DNA of 32,991 nt, taken from positions 1 to 32,991 of the forward strand of contig JAJXWP010000045.1 in the NCBI GenBank assembly GCA_021781575.1. The letters are read 5' to 3'. The stretch comes from Pseudomonadota bacterium (GTDB lineage Bacteria; Pseudomonadota; Alphaproteobacteria; Rhodospirillales; Magnetospirillaceae). Below are positions 1 to 7,273 of this stretch, in pieces. How positions within the stretch are numbered: the stretch's first letter is position 1; each line of letters begins with the position of its first letter. Position numbers and translations under genes: made by a program. The notes beneath the pieces are model-generated. The model was given only the letters and a program-made list of their open reading frames with translations, searched no databases and was not told the DNA's origin.

Positions 1-13
1 AATAATGCTTGAT

Positions 14-217
14 TTAATGTCGGGCGGCGACAATCATCACTTCGTCGCGACTGACAACTCTCCATCCTGATTGTCGCGATACTCCCATACAGATTGTCGC
101 GCCATAGATTTCCGTCTCCAGTTCGAGGATATAGCCTTGCAGCTCAGCCACCGACATGGGCTCCGGGTTTTTCGGCTCTACCGCCCTTTTTCGGGGCTCC
201 AGATCATCCGGATCCAT
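14..217 (-). CDS. DUF1192 family small protein, atypical C-terminus
   Basis: A 67-residue protein. Residues 1-37 look like the DUF1192 family: an acidic, proline-containing start followed by MSVAELQGYILELETEI, the usual helical core. Family members normally continue as a charged helix (about 60 residues in total). Here the part after ELETEI is not helix-like and ends in VMIVAARH. That tail is encoded by DNA holding copies of a GATTGTCGCG repeat, so the normal C-terminus may have been replaced or frameshifted. The start at 217 has an AAGGGA site about nine bases upstream. It is divergent from the quinone oxidoreductase. The function of the family is unknown to me. Confidence 0.65.
   Translation of the reverse strand: MDPDDLEPRKRAVEPKNPEPMSVAELQGYILELETEIYGATICMGVSRQSGWRVVSRDEVMIVAARH
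26..101. repeat. GATTGTCGCG short repeats
   Basis: GATTGTCGCG occurs exactly at 69-78 and 92-101. A near-exact inverted copy (GGCGACAATC) lies at 26-35. The copies fall within the 3' part of the DUF1192 gene. They may be binding sites or remnants of a repeat that altered the gene end. Confidence 0.5.
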
Positions 218-289
218 GGCTTGTTCCCTTGCCTCATATCCGTCAAGGTACCAGACTTAGCGCCTTATCTGGCATAGAGAGTGTGAAGC

Positions 290-1294
290 ATGGTCCTTCC
301 CGCCACCATGAAATGCATCGAGATTCAAGACGCCGGCCCGAATGGGACCTTGGTCCTTGGCGAGCGACCGCTGCCGGCTGTTGGACCGACCGAGGTGCTG
401 ATCCGGGTCGCTGCCGCCGGAATCAACCGGCCGGACGTCATCCAGCGCCAGGGCATGTACCCGCCGCCCCCCGGCGCCTCGGACATTCCGGGCCTCGAAG
501 TCGCTGGAACGGTGGTCGCAGTCGGAGACTCGGTGAACGCTTCCACGATCGGCCAATCGGTCGCGGCTCTGGTGACCGGCGGCGGATACGCCGAATATTG
601 TGCCGCCGCTGCCGAACTGTGCTTGCCCATCCCCCAAGGCTATGACGCCGTACGCGCCGCCGCCCTGCCTGAAACCCTGTTCACGGTTTGGCATAACGTC
701 TTCCAGAGAGCGGCCCTCAAGGACGGAGAAAGCTTCCTGGTGCATGGCGGCACCAGCGGTATCGGAACCACCGCCATCCCCTTGGCCAATGCCTTCGGCG
801 CCCGCGTTTTCGCCACCGCCGGAAGTGACGACAAATGTCGGGCCTGCGTGGCCCTCGGGGCCGACTGCGCGATCAACTACCGGACGCAGGACTTCGTCCA
901 GGTCATTGCCGAGCAGACCGCCGGGCGCGGAGTCGATGTCATTCTCGACATGGTGGGCGGCGACTATCTGCCGCGCAATATCAAGAGTCTGGCCGCCGAC
1001 GGTCGGCATGTCAGCATCGCCTTCCTGAACGGCCCGAAAGCCGAGGTGAATTTTCTTCCGGTCATGCTCAAGCGCCTGACCCTGACCGGCTCGACCTTGC
1101 GCCCCCAGCCCGTGGCGGCGAAGGCGGCCATCGCCCGCGAATTGCGCGCAAGGGTCTGGCCGCTCCTCGACGAGGGACGGATGACGCCGTCGATTTTCGC
1201 CACCTTTCCCTTGGCACGCGCCGGCGAGGCCCATCGGTTGATGGAAAGCAGCGCGCATATCGGCAAGATCGTGTTGACCCTCGACCGCATTTGA
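290..1294 (+). CDS. NAD(P)H quinone oxidoreductase, PIG3 type (MDR superfamily)
   Basis: A 334-residue zinc-independent medium-chain dehydrogenase/reductase expected to reduce quinones with NADPH. The N-terminal GroES-like part contains INRPDVIQRQGMYPPPPGAS (residues 45-64), typical of the TP53I3/PIG3 branch. The Rossmann part has VHGGTSGIG at 151-159. No zinc-ligand cysteine cluster is seen, as expected for this branch. The ATG at 290 follows a weak GAGAG; the ATG at 308 (MKCIEIQ) is an alternative start. The gene is divergent from the DUF1192 gene, and its stop codon overlaps the likely -35 box of the next gene. Confidence 0.9.
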   Translation: MVLPATMKCIEIQDAGPNGTLVLGERPLPAVGPTEVLIRVAAAGINRPDVIQRQGMYPPPPGASDIPGLEVAGTVVAVGDSVNASTIGQSVAALVTGGGYAEYCAAAAELCLPIPQGYDAVRAAALPETLFTVWHNVFQRAALKDGESFLVHGGTSGIGTTAIPLANAFGARVFATAGSDDKCRACVALGADCAINYRTQDFVQVIAEQTAGRGVDVILDMVGGDYLPRNIKSLAADGRHVSIAFLNGPKAEVNFLPVMLKRLTLTGSTLRPQPVAAKAAIARELRARVWPLLDEGRMTPSIFATFPLARAGEAHRLMESSAHIGKIVLTLDRI

Positions 1295-1320
1295 CCGGAC
1301 CAGGGGCCGGCAGCTATATA
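1291..1320 (+). promoter_or_regulatory. Candidate sigma70 promoter for the TrcR-like gene
   Basis: TTGACC at 1291-1296 and TATATA at 1315-1320, separated by 18 bases, about 90 bases before the TrcR-like start. The -35 box overlaps the stop codon of the upstream gene, giving the regulator its own transcript. Confidence 0.5.
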
Positions 1321-1406
1321 TTATTCGATGCCTACCCGCGCCGGCTTCGCCCGGCAAGACCTACCCAGGTCAAAATAAACGCAAGAGTGACCTGAAAGGA
1401 GGACAC

Positions 1407-1976
1407 ATGGCCTTGCCGCTCATGCCCAAGGCGACAGCTGTTTGGCTTGTCGAAAATACCACGCTGTCGTTTGAACAAATTGCCGAGTTTTGCGGCATTC
1501 ATGCCCTCGAAGTTCAGGCGATCGCCGATGGCGAAGTCGCCGTCGGCATTGTCGGCCTCGATCCGGTGGCCAATGGCCAGCTCAGCCGAGAAGAGATCGA
1601 GCGTTGCGAGAAGAACGAAAATGCCAGGCTGCGCCTTTCCACCATGCCGGAACTGGCCCATGCCAAGACTAAAGGAGCCCGGTACACCCCGGTGTCAAAG
1701 CGCCAGGACAAGCCGGATGCCATCGCCTGGCTGCTCAAACACCATCCGGAGCTTTCCGACGCGCATATTTGCAAGCTGATCGGCACGACCAAGGACACCA
1801 TCAGCAAGGTGCGCGACCGCAGCCATTGGAACGCAGTCAACATCAAACCGCGTAATCCGGTAACCCTAGGCCTGTGCACCGAAGCGGATCTCGAAAAGGC
1901 GGTGATCCTTTCGCGGCCGCGCGGCGGCCAGGCGGTGGCCCAGCCGCTTGAAGGCTACGACCACCCGAGCGAATAG
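1407..1976 (+). CDS. trcR: DUF1013 / TrcR-like cell-cycle transcriptional regulator
   Basis: A 189-residue protein matching the alphaproteobacterial DUF1013 family, annotated elsewhere as cell cycle regulator TrcR. Recognisable parts are the start MALPLMPKATAVWLVENTTL, the block SFEQIAEFCGIHALEVQAIADG region (residues 21-42) that looks like a first helix-turn-helix, and a second HTH-like segment around SDAHICKLIGTTKDTISKV (117-135). The start at 1407 has a strong AAAGGAGGA site at 1395-1403. The gene is monocistronic, with its own candidate promoter and a perfect hairpin downstream. A DNA-binding role follows from the family and the HTH-like sequence; targets cannot be read here. Confidence 0.85.
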   Translation: MALPLMPKATAVWLVENTTLSFEQIAEFCGIHALEVQAIADGEVAVGIVGLDPVANGQLSREEIERCEKNENARLRLSTMPELAHAKTKGARYTPVSKRQDKPDAIAWLLKHHPELSDAHICKLIGTTKDTISKVRDRSHWNAVNIKPRNPVTLGLCTEADLEKAVILSRPRGGQAVAQPLEGYDHPSE

Positions 1977-1998
1977 GCCTGCCTCGGCCTTTCTCGGT

Positions 1999-2062
1999 CC
2001 CGCCCGGCGAGGGACAAGACCAAGCTTGGTGCACTGAACCATTTGAATGGTTCAGTGCACCA
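1999..2062. repeat. Box plus perfect hairpin intergenic element, copy A
   Basis: The box CCCGCCCGGCGAGGGAC (1999-2015) is followed by a perfect inverted repeat. The 17-base arms are TGGTGCACTGAACCATT at 2027-2043 and its complement at 2046-2062, with a two-base centre. It lies between two convergent genes and could end both transcripts, though no T-run follows. A close copy is at 31165-31226 and the box alone recurs at 6810-6824. Confidence 0.8.
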
Positions 2063-2072
2063 GCCTCGCAAT

Positions 2073-3989
2073 CTAGGACGCTGCGCCCTGGCGCCCTTTG
2101 GCATAGCCGATGGCACTCAGGTTTTCCTCGATTTCATCGAGAATCGCCGGATCATCGATGGTCGCCGGCATCTTGTACTCCTCGCTGTCGGCGATCTTTT
2201 GCATGGTCCCACGCAGGATCTTGCCCGAGCGGGTCTTCGGCAGACGCTTAACGATCGTCGCCGTCTTGAACGCCGCCACTGGACCGATGCGCTCGCGCAC
2301 CAGAGCCACCACCTCCTTCACGATTTGCTCCTCCGGCTTGGTCACGCCCGCCTTGAGTACCAGGAAGCCCAAGGGCAACTGTCCCTTCATGGTGTCGTGG
2401 ACACCGACGACGGCACATTCGGCGACGTCGGGATGGCTGGCCAGGACTTCTTCCATGGCACCCGTCGACAAGCGGTGGCCGGCGACATTGATGATGTCGT
2501 CGGTGCGACTCATCACATAAACATAGCCGTCGTCGTCGATAAAGCCGGCATCGGCGGTCTTGTAATAGCCAGGGAACTCGTAGAGATAGCTGTCAAGGAA
2601 ACGCTGATCGGCGTTCCACAGAGTGGGCAGGCTGCCGGGAGGCAGCGGAAGCTTGACCACCAGGGCGCCGACCTGGCCAGGTTTGCACTGGTTATGGGCT
2701 TCGTCGAGAACCTGCACATTCCAACCCGGCACAGCCTTGGTCGGAGACCCGTGCTTCACCGGGAAGGTATGGAGCCCCATGCAATTGGCGGCGATGGCCC
2801 AGCCGGTCTCGGTCTGCCACCAGTGGTCGATCACCGGCACTCCCAGATGGCGTTCCGCCCACTGCAGTGTATCCGGGTCGGATCGCTCGCCGGCCAGGAA
2901 CAAGGTGCGGAAGTGGCTGAGATCGTATTTCTTCAGCAGAGTACCGTCCGGATCGTCGCGCTTGATGGCCCGAAACGCGGTGGGGGCGGTGAACAAGGTC
3001 TGTACCTTGTGTTGCGAAATCACCCGCCAGAACGCCCCGGCATCCGGTGTGCCGACGGGCTTGCCTTCATACAGGACGGTCGTGCAGCCGTGCAGCAGCG
3101 GTCCGTAGACGATATAGCTGTGGCCGACCACCCAGCCGACATCGGACGCCGCCCAGTATACCTCGCCCGGGCTGACGTTGTAGACGTTCTTCATCGACCA
3201 CTTCAGCGCCACCATATGGCCCCCGTTGTCACGGACGACGCCTTTCGGCTGGCCGGTGGTTCCCGAGGTATAAAGGATATAGAGGGGGTCGGTCGACGCA
3301 ACCGGCACACAATCATGCGGCGCCGCCCTGGCCACCGCCTCTTCCCAGTCGATGTCCCGGCCGGCGATCATTTCCGCCTTCACCTGGGGGCGGGCCAGAA
3401 TGACGGTATGACTCGGCTTGTGGCTGGACAGCTCGATGGCCTGGTCCAGTAGCGGCTTGTAAGGGATGACCCGTTGCGCTTCGATGCCGCAGGTTGCCGA
3501 CAGGATAACCTTCGGCTGGGCATCGACGATGCGGGTCGCCAACTCGTTGGCGGCAAATCCGCCGAACACCACCGAATGCACGGCACCGAGACGAGCACAG
3601 GCAAGCATGGCGATGGCGGCTTCCGGCACCATGGGCATGTAGACGATCACCCGGTCACCCTTGCCGACGCCAAGGCCGGCCAACGCCCCCGCCAGACGCG
3701 CGGTCTGATCTTGCAGTTGACGGTAGGTCAGGGTACGCACGGTCTGGGTCACCGGGCTGTCATAAATGATCGCCGCCTGGTCGCCCCGACCTTCTTCCAC
3801 ATGGCGGTCTACCGCGTTGTAGCAGGTATTGACCTCGCCACCGGGGAACCAGCGGTAAAACGGTGCCCGCGAATCGTCCAGGACCTTGTCCCAGGCCTTG
3901 TACCATTTGAGGTCCTTCGCCGCGCCTCCCCAGAAAGCGGCCGGATCCTCAAGCGATTGTGCGTATGCGAGGTCGTAGGCGTTTGTCAT
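2073..3989 (-). CDS. prpE: Propionyl-CoA synthetase
   Basis: A 638-residue acyl-CoA synthetase of the ANL superfamily that should convert propionate, ATP and CoA to propionyl-CoA. The N-terminal ACAS-type domain has FWGGAAKDLKWYKAWDKVLD, a PrpE-like opening. The P-loop-like motif YTSGTTGQPKG lies at residues 240-250, the adenylate motif WWQTETGWAI is in the middle, and the C-terminal catalytic lysine is in KTRSGK (K590). The N-terminus fits MTNAYDLAYAQ at 3989 better than the longer open frame, and an AGGGAAAG site precedes it. PccA at the far end of the window could carboxylate the product. Confidence 0.92.
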   Translation of the reverse strand: MTNAYDLAYAQSLEDPAAFWGGAAKDLKWYKAWDKVLDDSRAPFYRWFPGGEVNTCYNAVDRHVEEGRGDQAAIIYDSPVTQTVRTLTYRQLQDQTARLAGALAGLGVGKGDRVIVYMPMVPEAAIAMLACARLGAVHSVVFGGFAANELATRIVDAQPKVILSATCGIEAQRVIPYKPLLDQAIELSSHKPSHTVILARPQVKAEMIAGRDIDWEEAVARAAPHDCVPVASTDPLYILYTSGTTGQPKGVVRDNGGHMVALKWSMKNVYNVSPGEVYWAASDVGWVVGHSYIVYGPLLHGCTTVLYEGKPVGTPDAGAFWRVISQHKVQTLFTAPTAFRAIKRDDPDGTLLKKYDLSHFRTLFLAGERSDPDTLQWAERHLGVPVIDHWWQTETGWAIAANCMGLHTFPVKHGSPTKAVPGWNVQVLDEAHNQCKPGQVGALVVKLPLPPGSLPTLWNADQRFLDSYLYEFPGYYKTADAGFIDDDGYVYVMSRTDDIINVAGHRLSTGAMEEVLASHPDVAECAVVGVHDTMKGQLPLGFLVLKAGVTKPEEQIVKEVVALVRERIGPVAAFKTATIVKRLPKTRSGKILRGTMQKIADSEEYKMPATIDDPAILDEIEENLSAIGYAKGRQGAAS

Positions 3990-4227
3990 GGTTCGTTTCT
4001 TTCCCTGTTGGTATGCCGGTGTTTTGTGGCCTCTCCATGGGACGGAATTCTGCAAGAAATCGCGAAAATTGGCTAGTGCTCCGACTCCGATAGAAGACGC
4101 GGGCCGGTGCCGCGGCCCGGCGACGCGGGCGCCGACCGATCGCTCATGCGGTCTGGCCCTGCCGCGGCGGATATGGTATTTTCCATTTTGGCATCATTTG
4201 TCACATCACTTTCGATCGGGAGATATC

Positions 4228-4593
4228 ATGAAAACATTGGCCATCACTCTTGGACTTATCGCCACCCTGGCCGCCGCTCCGGCGTTTGCCGCCGGTACCA
4301 GCAAGGCGCCCGAACCGGCGCCGGCGGCGGCAGCCGCCGATGCCAATATGGACGCCGGCGACCAGTTGCACGCCCAGATGAAGGAGGCCTGGGACAAGCT
4401 CCGCCAGCAGCAGAAGGACCAAAGAGACAAGCTCAAGGTCCAGCAAAAGGACGAGCGTGACCACCTGAAGGCGGAGCAGAAGGCCCAGCGCGACAAATTG
4501 AAGTCCGACCAGCGGGCTCAATGGCAGAAATTCCGCGAGCAGAGCGCTCAGCAAGACAGCACGGCGGCTCCGGCGAAGACCAGCAAGCGGTAA
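4228..4593 (+). CDS. Secreted protein with five 11-residue coiled-coil repeats
   Basis: A 121-residue protein of no family I recognise. Residues 1-21 form a signal peptide (MKTLAITLGL, then APAFA-A). An Ala/Pro linker follows. Residues 50-104 are five tandem 11-residue units: QMKEAWDKLRQ, QQKDQRDKLKV, QQKDERDHLKA, EQKAQRDKLKS, DQRAQWQKFRE. This hendecad spacing suggests a long, highly charged right-handed coiled coil or an extended single helix in the periplasm. The C-tail is Ser/Ala/Lys rich. GGGAGA at 4218-4223 serves as ribosome binding site. It stands alone, divergent from prpE. Confidence 0.75.
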   Translation: MKTLAITLGLIATLAAAPAFAAGTSKAPEPAPAAAAADANMDAGDQLHAQMKEAWDKLRQQQKDQRDKLKVQQKDERDHLKAEQKAQRDKLKSDQRAQWQKFREQSAQQDSTAAPAKTSKR

Positions 4594-4620
4594 TTTTTGG
4601 GCTTGATGGCTGTTGCCAGT

Positions 4621-4709
4621 TCGTCATCCCCGTGGAAACGGTTAGGTCCGCGAAGGTTTGGCGGGCGCTTCCGCCCGACACGGAAAGCCCGGCTCGGCGG
4701 GGATGACGA
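4621..4709. repeat. Palindromic intergenic element (TCGTCATCCCCG arms)
   Basis: The arms TCGTCATCCCCG (4621-4632) and CGGGGATGACGA (4698-4709) are exact complements and enclose an inner hairpin, CGGGCG-CTTC-CGCCCG. This resembles the dispersed GTCATCCCCG palindromes common in alphaproteobacterial intergenic DNA. It sits between the secreted-repeat gene and a convergent ydcH gene. Confidence 0.7.
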
Positions 4710-4809
4710 CGCTAATTGTCAGGAAAATTTGCAGGGAAGCGGCAATACTCGGATTCTCCGCCGCCGGTTCCCCGGACCTACCGGGAAACCGGAAGCGCCG
4801 AAGCTGGGA

Positions 4810-4977
4810 TCAGTGTGGGGCTATGCGCTCCAACTCGTCCTTGATCCTAAGCTTTTTCCGTTTGAGCTCCGCGACCATCACGGCGTTCGGCATCGGGCGT
4901 CGTGCTTCGTCCTCGATGGCTGCTTCCAAGGCAGCGTGCTTTGCTTTGAGGGACTCGACACGATCGAGAAGGCTCAT
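4810..4977 (-). CDS. YdcH / DUF465 family protein 1
   Basis: A 55-residue protein with the DUF465 signature: a short helical hairpin ending in LKRKKLRIKDELERI. Three ATG codons follow a GGGAGG site directly; the third (4977, MSLLDRVESLKAKH) has the best spacing and fits family starts. It is divergent from ubiX, with about 75 bases between them. A second family member is at 7067. The family's function is unknown. Confidence 0.75.
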   Translation of the reverse strand: MSLLDRVESLKAKHAALEAAIEDEARRPMPNAVMVAELKRKKLRIKDELERIAPH

Positions 4978-5052
4978 CATCATCCTCCCATTAAGGTGAG
5001 TACCCATCTACGATACTATGCCTCGTCATCCAGGGTTGTCAGCAGCGAAAAT

Positions 5053-5658
5053 ATGACCAGCGAACCACTTCTCTTGGGCATCAGCGGCGCCTCGGGAATT
5101 ATCTATGGCATACGCCTTCTCGAGACGCTCCGCGCTCTCGGCGTGGAGTGCCATCTGGTGATGAGCCGATCGGCCGAGGTCTCCCTGGCGCACGAGACCA
5201 ATCTGAAAATGGCCGATGTCACCGCCCTGGCGACCGCCGCCTACACGCCCGGCGATATCGCCGCGGCGCCATCCTCGGGGTCGTTCCGGACGCGGGGCAT
5301 GGTGATCGCCCCCTGCTCGATCCGCAGCATGTCGGAAATCGCCTCAGGAGTCACCTCGAGCCTTCTCACCCGTGCCGCCGACGTGACATTGAAAGAACGG
5401 CGGCGTCTGGTCCTGATGGTGCGCGAGACGCCGCTGCATACCGGGCATCTGCGCACCATGACGGCACTATCGGAGATCGGAGCGATCATCGCGCCACCGG
5501 TTCCTGCCTTCTATTCGGCGCCGGCCAGCATCGACGAGTTGATCGACCATACGGTCGGCCGGGTGCTCGACCTTTTCGGCATTGATACCGGCCGCCTCAA
5601 GCGCTGGGGCGGCCTGCGCAGTTCAGGAAAGCGTCGTCAGCCGAATTCACCGACATAA
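5053..5658 (+). CDS. ubiX: Flavin prenyltransferase UbiX
   Basis: A 201-residue enzyme that prenylates FMN to make the prFMN cofactor used by UbiD decarboxylases, including ubiquinone synthesis. The FMN-binding start GISGASGIIYGIRLLE (residues 9-24) is classic. Further motifs are PCSIRSMSEIASG, VLMVRETPLHTGHL and APPVPAFY. The ATG at 5053 was chosen because it places the family N-terminus correctly; an open frame continues upstream without similarity. The C-terminal tail is encoded antisense to the end of the phosphofructokinase gene, overlapping by 22 bp. No ubiD is in the window. Confidence 0.93.
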   Translation: MTSEPLLLGISGASGIIYGIRLLETLRALGVECHLVMSRSAEVSLAHETNLKMADVTALATAAYTPGDIAAAPSSGSFRTRGMVIAPCSIRSMSEIASGVTSSLLTRAADVTLKERRRLVLMVRETPLHTGHLRTMTALSEIGAIIAPPVPAFYSAPASIDELIDHTVGRVLDLFGIDTGRLKRWGGLRSSGKRRQPNSPT

Positions 5659-6728
5659 ATTCCCAGGCTGCGGGCCGTGTGCACCACCGGCCCCTGCGGA
5701 TCGACGCAACGCGAACCAACCACCACTTCGGCGATCGGCACGTCGACCACGCCGCGATCCTGCCACGCCACCATCCGCCGAAACTTTCCCTGCGCCACTA
5801 GATCCACGGCATGCACGCCGAAAGCCGAGGCCAGCAAGCGGTCCCGCATGGCCGGCTGGCCGCCGCGCTGGACATGACCAAGCACGGTCACCCGGGTCTC
5901 GGCATTGACCCGCGCCGCCAACTTGTCCGCCAGGTAATGCCCAATTCCGCCATAGCGTGACTGATCGCCGCTCCAGGCCACGGTGGCCGGCAGGCCGTCC
6001 TCGGTCTTGCACCCTTCGGCCACTACGACGAGCGCGTGGTTCCGGCCTTCGCGGCGCACATCGTTAATCTTGTCCACCACCCCGTCGAGGGAGTAGGGGA
6101 CCTCCGGAATCAGGATTACGTCCGCTCCTCCGGCGATACCCCCGGAGAGGGCGATGTGGCCGGCGTCGCGCCCCATCACTTCGAGGATCATCACGCGGTG
6201 ATGGCTGGCGGCCGTCGGCTGTAAGCGGTCGAGGGCATCCACCACCACATTGACTGCTGTGGTGAAGCCGATGGCAAATTCGGTCTGATGGACGTCGTTG
6301 TCGATGGTCTTGGGGATGCCCACCATCGGCACATTGTCCAATTGGCACAGTTTGTCGAGGATCCTGAGCGAGCCGTCGCCGCCGATGACGATCAGGGCAT
6401 GGAGGCCCAGCATATGGAACCCTTCGATGAATTCCCCCGAGCGGTCCTTCGTCGTCCCGTCCGGCATGGGAAAGGCGAAGGGATCGCCCTTGTTGGTGGT
6501 CCCAAGGACCGTCCCGCCCATCCGCAGCATATTGCCATTGAACAGGTCGAGAGAGAGTTCCTGGTATTGCAGCGGCCTGTTCATCAAGCCCAGAGAGCCG
6601 TCCTTGATGCCGAAGACGGTCCAGCGATAGCTGTGGATTGCGCGATGCACGACCGCTCGGATGGCCGCATTAAGGCCGGCGCAGTCACCACCGCTGGTCA
6701 GTACGCCAAGCCGATGAACAAGTGTCAT
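5637..6728 (-). CDS. pfkA: 6-phosphofructokinase, mixed donor signature
   Basis: A 363-residue phosphofructokinase that phosphorylates fructose 6-phosphate. Motifs: LTSGGDCAGLNAAIR (10-24), GGDGS (116-120), PKTIDND (139-145) with catalytic Asp143, MGRDAGHIAL, and HVQRGG near the C-terminus. The Gly in GGDGS is the ATP-type residue (PPi enzymes carry Asp). The Lys in PKTIDND is the residue of PPi enzymes (E. coli PfkA has Gly). This combination is known from a group that includes ATP-using enzymes, so ATP is the better guess. GGTGAGG precedes the start. The 3' end overlaps ubiX by 22 bp. Confidence 0.88.
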   Translation of the reverse strand: MTLVHRLGVLTSGGDCAGLNAAIRAVVHRAIHSYRWTVFGIKDGSLGLMNRPLQYQELSLDLFNGNMLRMGGTVLGTTNKGDPFAFPMPDGTTKDRSGEFIEGFHMLGLHALIVIGGDGSLRILDKLCQLDNVPMVGIPKTIDNDVHQTEFAIGFTTAVNVVVDALDRLQPTAASHHRVMILEVMGRDAGHIALSGGIAGGADVILIPEVPYSLDGVVDKINDVRREGRNHALVVVAEGCKTEDGLPATVAWSGDQSRYGGIGHYLADKLAARVNAETRVTVLGHVQRGGQPAMRDRLLASAFGVHAVDLVAQGKFRRMVAWQDRGVVDVPIAEVVVGSRCVDPQGPVVHTARSLGIYVGEFG

Positions 6729-7066
6729 GGAACCTCACCGGGATAGTCGAGCACCAAGTTCGTCATAGCCCCTCACTGGGTGGGACCATCCGGCCAAAGG
6801 ACCGAAGGCCCCGCCCGGCGAGGGCGCACAAACCACAATCCAATCAGTTGGTGGGCCGCCTGACCCAGGCGCTTGGGAACCAAGCGTCTGGGGTGGACCA
6901 CTAGGAGGCTGTCTCCGGACATCCCGAGCGACGCGAGAGAGTTCTTGATCCGACGAGAATCTTCCTCCCTTCGGTCGTCCCGATGACACGGAAACCGCTC
7001 TAACCTGGCATACCGTTTTCGTGGAACTTCTGCTAGTGTCATTCTTCGACTCGATAGGCTCTGGGC
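6729..7066. other. Intergenic region with two repeat-like structures
   Basis: This divergent spacer of 338 bases holds the third CCCGCCCGGCGAGGG box with a hairpin (6810-6892). It also holds an imperfect inverted structure: GACATCCCGAGCGACGCGA (6918-6936) and, on the other strand, GTCATCGGGACGACCGA (6987-6971). No gene is supported. I found no convincing promoter for either flanking gene. Confidence 0.55.
6810..6892. repeat. Box plus hairpin intergenic element, copy B
   Basis: The box CCCGCCCGGCGAGGG at 6810-6824 is identical to the boxes at 1999 and 31165. About 40 bases on is a hairpin with arms CCCAGGCGCTTGG (6864-6876) and CCAAGCGTCTGGG (6880-6892), one mismatch, loop GAA. The hairpin sequence is unrelated to the other two copies, so only the layout and box are shared. 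Confidence 0.55.
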
Positions 7067-7273
7067 ATGACCGACGAAACCAACGAAGAACTGCGACGCC
7101 GACTGAATGATCTGCGAACGGAGCATCGCGATCTTGACGACGTGATTTCCCGCCTATCCGAAGACGTTCCCTTCGACCAGTTGCAACTCAAACGCCTCAA
7201 GAAGCGAAAATTGGTGCTCAAGGATCAGATTGCCGCGCTGGAAAGCGCCCTGGTTCCCGACATCATCGCCTGA
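7067..7273 (+). CDS. YdcH / DUF465 family protein 2
   Basis: A 68-residue helical protein with the DUF465 ending LKRLKKRKLVLKDQIAALE and an acidic first helix (TDETNEELRRRLNDLR). It is a diverged paralogue of the protein at 4810. The start is the ATG at 7067, with no strong ribosome binding site (GGCTCTGGG). Its stop overlaps the end of the convergent GGDEF-like gene by 11 bp. The function is unknown. Confidence 0.8.
   Translation: MTDETNEELRRRLNDLRTEHRDLDDVISRLSEDVPFDQLQLKRLKKRKLVLKDQIAALESALVPDIIA

Noticed and set aside
257-1357. A 366-codon open frame opposite the quinone oxidoreductase
   Set aside because: No family features; the plus-strand protein is clear.
2043-3452. A 469-codon open frame opposite prpE
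   Set aside because: Same reason: antisense to a clear enzyme gene, no motifs.
6918-6987. A possible small RNA or second hairpin element in the pfkA-ydcH spacer
   Set aside because: The two halves resemble each other in inverted orientation but with too many mismatches for a stable stem; kept only as a remark in the spacer entry.
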